Part shown: positions 45,900-54,293 of the stretch, piece after piece
Numbering within the stretch: position 1 is the stretch's first letter
How the letters are laid out: each line of letters starts with the position of its first letter
Notes under the pieces: model-generated
Database searches by the model: none
What the model was told of the DNA's origin: nothing
What the model saw: the letters and a program-made list of their open reading frames with translations, nothing else
Position numbers and translations under genes: made by a program
Origin: Candidatus Bathyarchaeota archaeon
GTDB taxonomy: Archaea; Thermoproteota; Bathyarchaeia; Bathyarchaeales; Bathycorpusculaceae
Assembly: GCA_026014615.1 (NCBI GenBank)
Contig: JAOZHZ010000028.1
Span: 186,001-250,000 of the forward strand
DNA: 64,000 bases
Direction: 5' to 3'

Positions 45900-46406
45900 T
45901 TTTTTATTTGTGCTCTTCTCAGTTAGTATTTTTGGGTATTATTTTGCAGTAGTTTTCTCAAGATTTAACAGCATATCTCAAGTTAAGGCTCGGCGCGCTG
46001 CCGCGCCGCCTCGCACGTTCCAGACGACGACGGTTAAGCGCCTCGGTCGGTACGAGGGGTTCCTTCGGAAACCCCTCTCACGGGCTACGCTCCGCGTCTG
46101 GCGCTCCGCTGCCCGACCTAAAAAAGTGAAGTGCCTCGAGTCCTCGGCACCGCAACCCCGAGCCTCTTCTGGAAGACCCACTCCTCGGGGCGCGCCAAAG
46201 GTTCACTTTTTTACCTCGGCGCACAAGAGCTTGAGAATTTTATATTGACCATAATTACCTACGCATATCACTGAAGCGAAGTGGTTTTTTGGTTACTGAC
46301 ACCAAACTTCTGTGTTTTAATTAATTCCGTGTGCTTTGCAACATTTTTTTATTGCCTAAATCTTATATCCAATCAGCGCCTATAATGAATGAATTAAGGT
46401 TGAACT
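45900..46406. other. GC-rich structured spacer before the Argonaute operon
   Basis: About 45985-46220 is strongly GC-rich inside AT-rich flanks and non-coding. GGCGCGCTGCCGCGCC (from about 45992) forms a perfect hairpin, and GAGGGGTT...AACCCCTC (about 46056-46080) another. AAAAAAGTGAA (about 46121-46131) pairs with TTCACTTTTTT (about 46202-46212) to close a third, larger structure. Possible roles are a structured RNA, an origin or a terminator block. The long frames in it are compositional artefacts. Confidence 0.5.
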
Positions 46407-47687
46407 TTGGCTTTAAATGAATCTGTACAACATAAGACGATAAAAAGTCTACTAACTCAATACTTAAAAGAATGGACAGGTGCAACCTTGAATGAGTACC
46501 CATCATCTGGGCATGAGCTAGATGTACTGGCAATGACACATGATGGCATAAGCATCTGTCTTGAAGTTATTTGGTCAGCATCATTGAACAACTTTTACAG
46601 AGACATGTTGCTCGTTCATAATAGCGATTCACGTATAAAAATTGTAGTTGCAAATCCGAGAATTATTGAAAATCAAAAATGCCAAAGAGTATTCGAGAAA
46701 TCGGCTATTTCACAGAGGAAACAAGGTGTCGCATTTTACGGTAACATGATTGACGGTCAAAGAATATTAGACGACAAAGTGTACATCGAGAGTGATTTTA
46801 AGGAAATAGTTCTCCAACTCATTTCACAAATACAAAAGCAAGGTAAAGTAAATGCTGACGCATTTAAAGTAAATGCTTTGCCGGAACCAAAGACGGCTAA
46901 ACCAATTGAAGAGACATTATTGTCAAATCTCTTTCCAGTGGTTTCAATCCCTACATTTATCTATTCTAGTTCGACGCATGCCAGAACAACACGTTTTGTT
47001 TTCGACAAATTGGGTGATGCTGTAAAGAGTCACCCATTCCTCCCAAAGAATAGAAGGCTATACAGTTTTGATAATTTCAAAGATTCATCTTGTGTTTTCA
47101 CACCACTCATCGACAAAAACGCTATTACTGAAGAATATTCATCTACCTGGGTTCGGGATGACGATAAGAGAAATGACTTAGTTTACCTCTTGAATTTGGC
47201 ACTTAAGAAGTACTGTGAAAAGAGGAACATGTACTATGATAGGCGACACGATAGATTTGTGTGTCTTCTCGACAGTGGAAGAGATTCAACATTCACATGG
47301 CGAGCAAATACAAGGCATATTCCGAGAAAAATAGCTAAGAAGGTTTTCGACAAACAAGGTAATTTGGTCTTTTGCCTTCACTACGCTGCACGATTGAACT
47401 TCATGTATCTTAATAGGTTACTCTTCTTAAGAATAGACCCTACAAAGGTTTTCACAGAAGACGGAGTTAAGCCAATAAATCGGGACGAGCTCGCGAAACT
47501 AATGAGTCGTTATCTATCCAAAGAATTCAACAATTTATATTTGAACTCAGCGAGGTTTTGGGCAAAATATCTTTCGATGCTGGATATCAACATTCGTATT
47601 CCCGCAGGGAAACAAGCAATCGAAATTCGTACTACGCCTTGTAGCACAAAAATGCCTTTTGGCTATGAAAAAAGGAGTGTGGTTTAA
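46407..47687 (+). CDS. Short-Argonaute-associated APAZ protein with N-terminal nuclease-like domain
   Basis: A 426-residue protein from TTG 46407 after AAGGTTGA. The N-terminal 150 residues look like a PD-(D/E)xK-type fold: GHELDVLAM (Asp39) and ISICLEVIW (Glu53) sit on adjacent strands, though the expected Lys of the ExK box is not apparent. Residues about 180-426 are an APAZ domain, with KRNMYYDRR near 272 and HYAARLNF...FLRIDPTKVFTEDG at 325-353. This is the partner of short Argonautes; the closest known class is SPARDA, where a DREN nuclease-APAZ protein is activated to degrade nucleic acid after guide-directed target binding. The Argonaute gene follows at once. Confidence 0.8.
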   Translation: MALNESVQHKTIKSLLTQYLKEWTGATLNEYPSSGHELDVLAMTHDGISICLEVIWSASLNNFYRDMLLVHNSDSRIKIVVANPRIIENQKCQRVFEKSAISQRKQGVAFYGNMIDGQRILDDKVYIESDFKEIVLQLISQIQKQGKVNADAFKVNALPEPKTAKPIEETLLSNLFPVVSIPTFIYSSSTHARTTRFVFDKLGDAVKSHPFLPKNRRLYSFDNFKDSSCVFTPLIDKNAITEEYSSTWVRDDDKRNDLVYLLNLALKKYCEKRNMYYDRRHDRFVCLLDSGRDSTFTWRANTRHIPRKIAKKVFDKQGNLVFCLHYAARLNFMYLNRLLFLRIDPTKVFTEDGVKPINRDELAKLMSRYLSKEFNNLYLNSARFWAKYLSMLDINIRIPAGKQAIEIRTTPCSTKMPFGYEKRSVV

Positions 47688-47689
47688 CA

Positions 47690-49198
47690 ATTTCAGATTT
47701 TGAATCATTCTTCATAGAAGAGCCTCGTCTAATGTTTGGGGACGGCAAGAGATACATTGACCCCAAAAAAGGTTTAGAAGCATTTGGACCATGCCTATAT
47801 GAGAATAGGCGAGCTATTACTTCATCAATTAAAATAGGCATAGTGGGCACAAAAACAACAATCGACTCATGCCGATTATGGATTCAGAGGTGTCAGGGAA
47901 GAATCCCCCCTAAGGAGGAGAATTCAACACTTTTTCAAGCTTTTCCCGGGTTCACGAAAGTATTCGGTTGTGAATTACTGTTACTAAACGATTGTATTGA
48001 ATTCGTCTCCGCACCTGAAATTCAGAAAGTTCTAGATATATCAGAGTATAACCAACGCGTGAGAGAAGCTGCAAAGTTATTTACTGGTAAGCTTCGCAAT
48101 TTCTTAGGCAGAGATCCGCGTCCGCACGTGGTTATATGCGCGCTTCCTCAAGAAATTATTAATAGCTGTTCCAGAGAGTCCAAAGGAGGATTTAGAAGGA
48201 AGCTTACGAGAAAAGAGAAAGCAATCGTGAGAACGATACGTGAATATCGGAGTATTGGTCAAAAAACGCTTTTTCCTTTCAATGAAGAGGATCTCGAAAG
48301 GGTTTCACAAACAAGTAATTTGCGAAGATTGATAAAAGCAGAGGCTATGGTTATGAACATTCCAACTCAACTTGCTAAACCAAGAACCTTCAAAACAGGC
48401 AACGATTCACAATCTCAGGATGAAGCAACCCGCGCATGGAATTTCTGCGTTGCAATTTACTACAAGGCTGAGGGATATCCGTGGAAACTTACTAGTATGG
48501 AGAGCGGTACTTGCTATGTGGGAGTTTCTTTTTACAGAGACCCCCCAAACTCAAGAGGAGAATTGAGGTCAAGTGTTGCCCAGATATTTACATATACTGG
48601 AGAAGGCTTGGTTCTGAAGGGAAGCCGAGCTATCGTAGATAAGATTACAAAATCTCCGCACTTGGCTGAGGAAGGTGCCTTTAAACTAATTTCAGATGTT
48701 TTAGGTGAATACAAAAAACAGATGCACCAACTTCCAAGAAGATTAGTAGTTCACAAATCATCGAGATTCAAACCAGACGAACTTCAAGGCTTTCAAATGG
48801 CTTCTACGGAAATTCCATTTCGAGATTTCATAACAATTGAGACGAGAGGTATCAAATTTATGAGACAAAAAGGAGTTTTCCCTCCTTTGAGAGGCACCAC
48901 AATCCAACTCGGAGAAAACAACTATTTACTTTATACAAAAGGTTTTTCCCCATACCTAGATACATATCCGGGTCTGAGAGTCCCGACGCCAATAGAAGTA
49001 GTCGAGCACCATGGTGATTCTTCCATGATTACTGTTTGTGAAGAGATATTTGCATTGACCAAGATGAATTGGAACAGTGCCGATTTTTGCATTCGAAAAC
49101 CCATTACTCTCGAGTATGCAAATGAAGTTGGCAAAATTCTTGCATATGTTCCAGAAGAAGTCGAATTTCCAAGACCTGAATATCGTTTTTACATGTAG
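47690..49198 (+). CDS. Short prokaryotic Argonaute (MID-PIWI)
   Basis: About 502 residues. The family opening FFIEEPRLMFGDGKRYIDP lies partly before the first ATG (47732), so translation probably starts upstream, at ATT 47690, just past the stop of the APAZ gene; no ATG, GTG or TTG is available there. The MID domain has KAEAMVMNIPTQL (near residue 202 from ATG 47732), which binds the guide 5' end. The PIWI domain has CYVGVSFYRD, with Ser for the first catalytic Asp, and VHKSSRFKPDELQGF, then a C-terminal YLDTYPGLRVPTPIEV. The catalytic tetrad is lost, as in all short Argonautes: it uses a guide to detect invader nucleic acid and triggers its nuclease partner. Confidence 0.88.
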   Translation: MSDFESFFIEEPRLMFGDGKRYIDPKKGLEAFGPCLYENRRAITSSIKIGIVGTKTTIDSCRLWIQRCQGRIPPKEENSTLFQAFPGFTKVFGCELLLLNDCIEFVSAPEIQKVLDISEYNQRVREAAKLFTGKLRNFLGRDPRPHVVICALPQEIINSCSRESKGGFRRKLTRKEKAIVRTIREYRSIGQKTLFPFNEEDLERVSQTSNLRRLIKAEAMVMNIPTQLAKPRTFKTGNDSQSQDEATRAWNFCVAIYYKAEGYPWKLTSMESGTCYVGVSFYRDPPNSRGELRSSVAQIFTYTGEGLVLKGSRAIVDKITKSPHLAEEGAFKLISDVLGEYKKQMHQLPRRLVVHKSSRFKPDELQGFQMASTEIPFRDFITIETRGIKFMRQKGVFPPLRGTTIQLGENNYLLYTKGFSPYLDTYPGLRVPTPIEVVEHHGDSSMITVCEEIFALTKMNWNSADFCIRKPITLEYANEVGKILAYVPEEVEFPRPEYRFYM

Positions 49199-49234
49199 AA
49201 GTTACCCTATAGCGCGTCAGAAATAATATTACCA

Positions 49235-50428
49235 TTACAATATTTCTTCATTATTGAATAACCACAAAGCGAAGATTTTTTGAGAATCGCAAAGACCAAA
49301 AGAAAACTGTGCTTTTGGGATTCCCCCATGCCTTTTCAAGTCTGATTTTTCCATAATTCCGCGCATTGTCCACTTTTCAAAGAACGGTTTCAAGAAAGAA
49401 GGCTGGCAGTCGCGCAACAGTTTGCCGTCTAAGGTCATTTGTTCTGAGACTGTTTGAGTTAGGCTCATATGTGTCAAGTCGAGGCTAAGATACTTCTGGA
49501 AAATAGCTTCCTTAAACTTCACGCCCAGAGAATACGAACGCTTACGGAAAGCCCACGTGTTAGCCAGAGTAACTAAGCCCTTACCTGAACGGTCATCGCA
49601 CTCCAAGTCTGTGCCTTTAGAGATGTATTTTCCAAGATACTTCAAACCATCAGCCAGATTAATCATACCCTGAACGTCAATGAAGCTGTGCCAAAATCCC
49701 CGAAGCTTTTCAACTTCTGGGAAGGGTATTCTCCAGATGTGGCGTTTCTTTTTGTTGCTCCATTTCAGAAAGGTTGAAAACTCGTAGTCTGGGAAGTACA
49801 GAATACAGTGTATGTGTGGGAAGCCTTTCTCGGTGCTCTCGTAAACTCTTGCGGTAAGAACATGTCCATATTTGCGCCTAAGATTGGCTACGAACAGGTT
49901 CCAGAAGTAGCTGATTGAGTCCCATGCGGTTTTCCAGTCGCAGAAATTGACGTCCCAAGTCAAGCTGAGAAAAAGCACATTCGTTGTTGTTTCGCTGATT
50001 TTGGTTATGTGTCCTGTTTCAAGGTCTAACTTTTTTTGATACTCGAAGGGAAGCGTGATTTCTCGCCATTGTTTGCGAACTTTCCAAGCGTACTTGGCGT
50101 TTCCTCGTTTGGGAACAAGAGAGGCGATTTGGCGAACTGGGCAGCGATGTCTTTTCTGCTCAAAAAGCAGGTATTGATGATTGGAAGCCCACTTTTTGTA
50201 TGTTTCACAGATTACTTCTTGTGTGGTTTCTTTGTTGTAGAGAACCGACCGCAACCGTTTAAGGGAGCTGTCGTTTAGGACTTCAAGGTTAAGGATTGTG
50301 CTTGTTTCTGGTTGCCGATTTTCACCATATTTTACTGCAACTGGCTTGAGAGGAAAACAGCCTTGAGTTACTGCCAAGAAACTCTTTCTGGGTTTGCGCA
50401 CTCGATAAGGGCGTAATTCAATGACCAT
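49235..50428 (-). CDS. HUH-type rolling-circle replication initiator of island 2
   Basis: A 397-residue Rep with the three ordered motifs: motif 1 VLFLSLTWD (151-159), the HUH motif GFPHIHCILYFPD (His205 and His207) and motif 3 LADGLKYLGKYISKGTD with candidate nicking Tyr264 or Tyr268 and the following Lys. It would nick the plus origin and ligate after each round. It is unrelated to the island 1 Rep outside the HUH core, lacking its cysteine clusters. Intact, unlike that gene. Convergent with the Argonaute gene, 36 bases between stops. Start at ATG 50428. Confidence 0.85.
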   Translation of the reverse strand: MVIELRPYRVRKPRKSFLAVTQGCFPLKPVAVKYGENRQPETSTILNLEVLNDSSLKRLRSVLYNKETTQEVICETYKKWASNHQYLLFEQKRHRCPVRQIASLVPKRGNAKYAWKVRKQWREITLPFEYQKKLDLETGHITKISETTTNVLFLSLTWDVNFCDWKTAWDSISYFWNLFVANLRRKYGHVLTARVYESTEKGFPHIHCILYFPDYEFSTFLKWSNKKKRHIWRIPFPEVEKLRGFWHSFIDVQGMINLADGLKYLGKYISKGTDLECDDRSGKGLVTLANTWAFRKRSYSLGVKFKEAIFQKYLSLDLTHMSLTQTVSEQMTLDGKLLRDCQPSFLKPFFEKWTMRGIMEKSDLKRHGGIPKAQFSFGLCDSQKIFALWLFNNEEIL

Positions 50429-50511
50429 AACCCGAGGTCAAGAACGACCTAAACGTCACAAAAGAAAAAGGGAAAAATGGCGCGGGAGACGTCTCCAAAT
50501 CTAATCGAATG

Positions 50512-50519
50512 ATTTAAAT
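50512..50519 (+). promoter_or_regulatory. TATA box of the LSm-rpl37e operon
   Basis: ATTTAAAT lies 58 bases before ATG 50570, placing the transcription start near 50541 and leaving a short leader. The surrounding bases are AT-rich on both sides. Confidence 0.45.
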
Positions 50520-50569
50520 GGTATAAGTTTAAGTATAGAAGGAAGAATAACATTTACGAAGGGTCTACT

Positions 50570-50797
50570 ATGAGCGAAATGACCACAGAAATCCTTGAGC
50601 AGAACATCGGCAAAATAGTGCTAGTTCGGCTTAAAGGTGGAAAAAGCCTACGAGGCAGACTGAAGGGCTTTGATCAGCACCTTAACCTTGTTCTAGAAGA
50701 AACCGAAGATACAACAAACATTGAAAGCCAAAGAAGACTCGGCTTGATAATCGTCCGCGGAGACAACGTGGTTCTGATTTCCCCGCCTCCAAGATAA
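50570..50797 (+). CDS. LSm/Sm-like archaeal RNA-binding protein
   Basis: A 75-residue Sm-fold protein. The Sm1 motif KIVLVRLKGGKSLRGRLKGFDQHLNLVLEE is complete in outline (about residues 14-43) and Sm2 is GLIIVRGDNVVLISP near the end. It forms a heptameric ring that binds U-rich RNA and takes part in tRNA and small RNA handling. The pairing with rpl37e 12 bases downstream is a conserved archaeal operon. ATG 50579 is an alternative start. Confidence 0.95.
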   Translation: MSEMTTEILEQNIGKIVLVRLKGGKSLRGRLKGFDQHLNLVLEETEDTTNIESQRRLGLIIVRGDNVVLISPPPR

Positions 50798-50808
50798 GGT
50801 GACGATAT

Positions 50809-50997
50809 ATGGGTAAAGGCACTCCATCGATGGGTAAACGCCAAGGCAAAACTGTACACATAATGTGCAGACGCTGCGGCAGACGCGCCTACCACGTGCG
50901 CCACAAACGATGCGCAGCCTGTGGTTACGGCGAATCAAAAACCATCCGCCACTACAACTGGCAGACAAAAACGCTGCTACGGCAAAGAATCGCCTAA
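50809..50997 (+). CDS. rpl37e: 50S ribosomal protein L37e
   Basis: A 62-residue basic ribosomal protein with the zinc-binding pairs CRRCGRR and CAACGYGE and the typical opening [20 protein letters not shown]. It binds 23S rRNA in the large subunit of archaea and eukaryotes. Second gene of the LSm operon, with AAGGTGA seven bases before ATG 50809. Full length. Confidence 0.97.
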   Translation: MGKGTPSMGKRQGKTVHIMCRRCGRRAYHVRHKRCAACGYGESKTIRHYNWQTKTLLRQRIA

Positions 50998-51104
50998 ACA
51001 GCCCCCCGCCTCTGTCTCTTACATAATTCTTTCATTCCATTTGAGATTTTCGAAACCAAAAACACTACTTTTTACGAAAGAGAATAGGGGAAAAAGAAAG
51101 CAGC

Positions 51105-51716
51105 TTACTCGCTGGCGCTGTAGTAGCCTTTGTCGATTTTAACGAATATCAGTGGACCTCTGCTTTGTGCCATCTCTCGGGCTTTCCGCAAGGCGCTGTT
51201 CAGCACGGTTAAGGTTTGCTCTTTCTCGTCAAGGTTATGGTGAACTTTTTCGCCGAGCTCCATTTTCAAAAGGTTTTCTACAAGAATTTCTGTTCCGCAG
51301 ATTTCTCCGTTCTTTATGAGCGTACCCACAACGATTTCCGTGACTTCCTGCTTATGACGCATACCTCTCCACAATGCCTCCGCGTTTGCAAGGGTTTTAG
51401 CTACCTTATCCCATTTATTCTGGTTCTGTCTGCCAATTAACAGCTTGACGCGTTCCTTCCACTTCTTAAGCCAGATTCCCACCCAGACGGTAAGGAACTC
51501 TTCAAGTTCAGGCGGGTTTTCCTTGAACAACCGCTCCATTTTTTCGACAAGCTCAAAGTTGTTGGCTTCTTTTCCAATGAGGCACCATTGGAACTTGAGG
51601 TAGTTGGTGAAGTCTTGGCAGGCAACCTGTAGCACTTTTCTGTCCGAACCCAAAATATCTAAAGCTGGATCCGCGTCCTTAAGCTTCTCAGTCAGGACAA
51701 TCTCTACAAAGTTCAT
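51105..51716 (-). CDS. Hypothetical archaeal protein
   Basis: A 203-residue soluble, largely helical protein from ATG 51716. Recognisable pieces are VLQVACQDFTNYLKFQWCLI, LKKWKERVKLLIG, and a beta-like end PLIFVKIDKGYY. No membrane segment, cofactor motif or metal site is visible, and I do not recognise the family. It lies alone between the ribosomal operon and a HAD gene. Confidence 0.65.
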   Translation of the reverse strand: MNFVEIVLTEKLKDADPALDILGSDRKVLQVACQDFTNYLKFQWCLIGKEANNFELVEKMERLFKENPPELEEFLTVWVGIWLKKWKERVKLLIGRQNQNKWDKVAKTLANAEALWRGMRHKQEVTEIVVGTLIKNGEICGTEILVENLLKMELGEKVHHNLDEKEQTLTVLNSALRKAREMAQSRGPLIFVKIDKGYYSASE

Positions 51717-51861
51717 TCACAGTTTACGCTCCGAGGCCTTCTCACTATATCTAACCGTTTAGGGTTTGTATTAAACTTTATTTTCCATAATCATATAACT
51801 CGTTTATGTTCAATTCTGCTATATTCCAGAGCTGGATACATGTTTTAAGAAAACGTTGATG

Positions 51862-52518
51862 TTACCTGAGGAGTTTAGGAAGCTCTGAAATATCGTTTAT
51901 TATAAAATTAGGCTGTGCTTCAACGAGTTCCGCACGGGAATAGAGCCCACTGAGCACCGCAACGGTTTTCGCGCCTGCCGCTTTACCCGCTTGCACATCA
52001 ATCACAGAGTCACCCACGATTACGCAGTCGCACATTTGAACATCCATAGCCGCAACAGCTTTAATGAGCGCTTCTGGAGAAGGCTTAGGCTTAATCGTAT
52101 CCAAAGCCGTCACTATGCTTGCAAAGTAGCGGTCAAGGTTGTGCTGTCGTAGTTCTGCGTTAACGTTTTCTTTAGGCATAAACCGCATTGTAATCACGGC
52201 AAGCTGCACTTTTCTGGATAACAGTTCAAGGGTTTCAGCCACGCGAGGCACAGGTTTCGTCTTGGAGGCTGCTACTCGATAGAAGTTTTTGATGTACGCC
52301 TCCAGAAACGTCTTCGGCTCCATTTTTGTGAGGTCATCAATTGGCAGTCTTCGTTCTATTCGTTTAGGAATCTCTAGCATTTTTGTGTATTCTGGGATTT
52401 GTTGCCCTATCGTCTGGAACGTGAGTTTAGCTGCTTCCAGATACGCTGGTGTGGTGTCCAATATTGTGCCGTCTAAGTCGAATAGTACTCCTTTAACGGA
52501 TAGTTCTGCTTCTGTCAT
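51862..52518 (-). CDS. HAD-superfamily hydrolase, phosphoglycolate-phosphatase-like
   Basis: A 218-residue HAD phosphatase from ATG 52518. The nucleophile motif is VLFDLDGTILDTT near residue 11, the second is VITMRFMPKEN near residue 105 (Thr), the lysine is in TIKPKPSPEALIKA, and the acidic motif is CDCVIVGDSVIDVQAGKAAG near residue 160. The small alpha-helical cap (about 20-90) is of the Gph/PGMB class. The frame extends upstream to 52608, but its Lys/Arg-rich prefix is atypical of the family. Confidence 0.87.
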   Translation of the reverse strand: MTEAELSVKGVLFDLDGTILDTTPAYLEAAKLTFQTIGQQIPEYTKMLEIPKRIERRLPIDDLTKMEPKTFLEAYIKNFYRVAASKTKPVPRVAETLELLSRKVQLAVITMRFMPKENVNAELRQHNLDRYFASIVTALDTIKPKPSPEALIKAVAAMDVQMCDCVIVGDSVIDVQAGKAAGAKTVAVLSGLYSRAELVEAQPNFIINDISELPKLLR

Positions 52519-52732
52519 TTTTTTATGCTCGGAAAGTTTTGTTTTGAATACCTTTGCCTTCATAAGAGGATTGCGTTGTCGTTTAGCACGTTTTCTCATG
52601 CAGTTCATAAAGAGGAAACCCGGTTAACTCAAGTTTTTTGCTTCGGCTTCCTCTTTTGAGTTGAATTTTTGTGCAAACTTCTTATAGGCATTTAATCCTA
52701 ATGTTTCATTAAAACCGATGGTTGATGCCGTA

Positions 52733-52927
52733 ATGGAAGACAAACCTCTCAGAGAAGAAACCGCAAACAACCTATATCGTTGCCCTTTTTGCGCTTGCTG
52801 TTTCTGCACCGACGCCGACTTAAAACAGCACATGACCAGTTATGGTACGCTAAAAGCTGAACATGCTTCACAGTTCAAAAAGACGCACGGCAGGCTAGAG
52901 CATGGGTCGTTCAGCGGTTCAGAGTAA
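52733..52927 (+). CDS. Small C2H2-type zinc-finger protein
   Basis: A 64-residue protein from ATG 52733 (a frame ATG at 52718 is an alternative). It carries YRCPFCACCFCTDADLKQHM and a following His-containing segment (SQFKKTH), a C2H2-like finger with extra cysteines. Such small zinc-finger proteins are common in archaea and may bind DNA or RNA. It is divergent from the HAD gene. Confidence 0.65.
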   Translation: MEDKPLREETANNLYRCPFCACCFCTDADLKQHMTSYGTLKAEHASQFKKTHGRLEHGSFSGSE

Positions 52928-52972
52928 CTGCTTCACGCGTTTGCATCCGAAACATGCCTGATGAGCAAGCGG

Positions 52973-53356
52973 TTATTCGTGTTCTATGTACGTTTCTTTT
53001 GCAGCTTCCTGTTTCATGTACTCCTTAAGTTTCTCTTCAGGAATACACTCTTGCAGTCCAGGACAATATTTATCGGCATGAAACGCCAAAATGTTGCCTA
53101 ATGGCTCGATGATTTCTAAATTTAACGAATACCTTTTTTGTTCACCAGAACCTTCGGAATGAATCAATACGCAACTTATAAGTGGCTTAAGATTTTCAAC
53201 GGTGGTCGGTAGCGAAAGGTTCACCACTTCTGAAATCTCGTTAGCAGTTTTTGTTCCGTTCCTTAAAACGTCAATTATAGCTAAGCGAGTTTGGCTTGCT
53301 AACGTTTGAAAAAGTTTGTAGTACGCTTCATTGCAGAATCTCTCCATGAAATTCAC
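52973..53356 (-). CDS. ArsR family transcriptional regulator
   Basis: A 127-residue winged-helix regulator from ATG 53356 (or 53347). The core is LASQTRLAIIDVLRNG, then NEISEVVNLSLPTTVENLKPL and a wing region with SGEQKRYSLN. Two cysteines occur near the C-terminal end (DKYCPGLQECIPEE), which could form a metal or redox switch. Effector and target genes are unknown; nothing adjacent is an obvious partner. Confidence 0.82.
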   Translation of the reverse strand: MNFMERFCNEAYYKLFQTLASQTRLAIIDVLRNGTKTANEISEVVNLSLPTTVENLKPLISCVLIHSEGSGEQKRYSLNLEIIEPLGNILAFHADKYCPGLQECIPEEKLKEYMKQEAAKETYIEHE

Positions 53357-53515
53357 CCCAAAAGAATTACATCGTCAACTTAACTTATCTAAAAGTTAGT
53401 TATTTACGTTTAGTTCCGAAAATGGGCGGCGTATTCAAACGCTTCTTTGGTTTTGTAATGCAAAAGCTATAAAAGAAGTCAAGGTAAATTCTTACCGTTG
53501 CAGAAGACTGAACAC

Positions 53516-53851
53516 ATGACAGAACAACCATCAAACAATCAAGAGCCATTTATTGAAAAACTGCAAATTGATGATCCCGAAAATTTTCAGTTCCATACTG
53601 CCTACATGGTTTATTCGGAGCTGTTTGATAACGTCAGCGGGGACGACGCGAAGAAGGACCTGAACCTTAACATCGACGACCTTAAGGAGAATAAAATCAG
53701 CCCAGAGGTTTTCTACAGGAATGTATCCCGTTACCGCGGTAATGGCAATTCAGACCGCCGCAGGGACCGGTTCACTGTTCAGACCCAGCGTAAAAGAGAC
53801 TGGCGCATGAAATCTCAAAGGCAGGATAGAATTAGGCGCCACAAAAAATAA
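53516..53851 (+). CDS. Hypothetical protein with basic tail
   Basis: A 111-residue protein from ATG 53516 (TTG 53498 is the alternative). The acidic first half (NFQFHTAYMVYSELFDNVSG, then a DLNLNIDDLKENK segment) is followed by an Arg-rich tail from about residue 75 (SDRRRDRFTVQTQRKRDW). The tail suggests nucleic-acid binding. No named family recognised. Confidence 0.55.
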   Translation: MTEQPSNNQEPFIEKLQIDDPENFQFHTAYMVYSELFDNVSGDDAKKDLNLNIDDLKENKISPEVFYRNVSRYRGNGNSDRRRDRFTVQTQRKRDWRMKSQRQDRIRRHKK

Positions 53852-53972
53852 CCTTCTTCTGTTTTTTACCTGTTTAATCCGCCCAGTTTTCTTATGTTTT
53901 ACGTCGTTTTAGCGGTGTGGATGTAATTTGTATGGATAAATTTAAACGGCAGTTGCAATAATAAGGAGCTTG

Positions 53973-53991
53973 TGCAAAACCCGCTTTTGCA
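53973..53991 (+). other. Hairpin in the leader of the CxxC zinc protein
   Basis: TGCAAAACCCGCTTTTGCA is a perfect 7-bp inverted repeat with a 5-base loop, 32 bases before ATG 54024 and downstream of a TATA-like AAATTTAAAC (about 53938-53947). It could form an RNA hairpin or be an operator. Confidence 0.35.
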
Positions 53992-54023
53992 TAAACAGCC
54001 GTATAGGAGTTGAGAAGTAAATA

Positions 54024-54161
54024 ATGTATAGGAAAGAGATGCACAAGGCTGTCTGCTCTGACTGTGGGAAGGAATGTGAAGTTCCGTTCAAACCAGACGG
54101 TACCAGGTCAGTTTATTGCCGCGAGTGCTACAGTAAACGAAGACCACCACGAAGATACTAA
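54024..54161 (+). CDS. Small CxxC...CxxC zinc-binding protein
   Basis: A 45-residue protein from ATG 54024, with AGGAGTTGAGAAG upstream. It has the pairs CSDC (11-14) and CREC (32-35), joined by 17 residues containing another Cys, then a basic Arg/Pro tail. This is the CxxC-x17-CxxC family of small archaeal and bacterial zinc-ribbon proteins, thought to bind RNA or ribosomes, though function is not proven. Confidence 0.8.
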   Translation: MYRKEMHKAVCSDCGKECEVPFKPDGTRSVYCRECYSKRRPPRRY

Positions 54162-54293
54162 GCCCGAAGCTTACGTCCTCACTTGTTTAACTTTCTCCTT
54201 TTTAATTTTCCATTGAACTGAATCCTTTTTCCTCCGTAACAACCAAATTTAAATCGTAAAACTCCAATAAACATTACAAAGGTAGTTCACAAG

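Larger units (their letters stand above)
44036..50428. mobile_element. Accessory island 2: integrated element with integrase, short Argonaute operon and HUH Rep
   Basis: About 6.4 kb between uppP and the LSm gene, with an integrase at the left end and a Rep at the right end, both on the minus strand, and a plus-strand cargo of a winged-helix protein and a two-gene short Argonaute system. This is the layout of an integrated rolling-circle plasmid. I found no convincing direct repeats at its edges, so boundaries are approximate. Confidence 0.6.

Noticed and set aside
45910-46248. Long open frames on both strands in the GC-rich block
   Set aside because: Pro/Arg/Ala-rich reading with no family features, explained by GC-rich hairpins with few stop codons.
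46407-47687. TIR- or SIR2-type effector in the Argonaute partner
   Set aside because: No SIR2 or TIR motifs seen; N-terminal pattern (Asp39, Glu53 on adjacent strands) fits a nuclease fold better.
43969-50569. Direct repeats at the edges of island 2
   Set aside because: Only short 7-base matches found, no better than chance. Boundaries left approximate.
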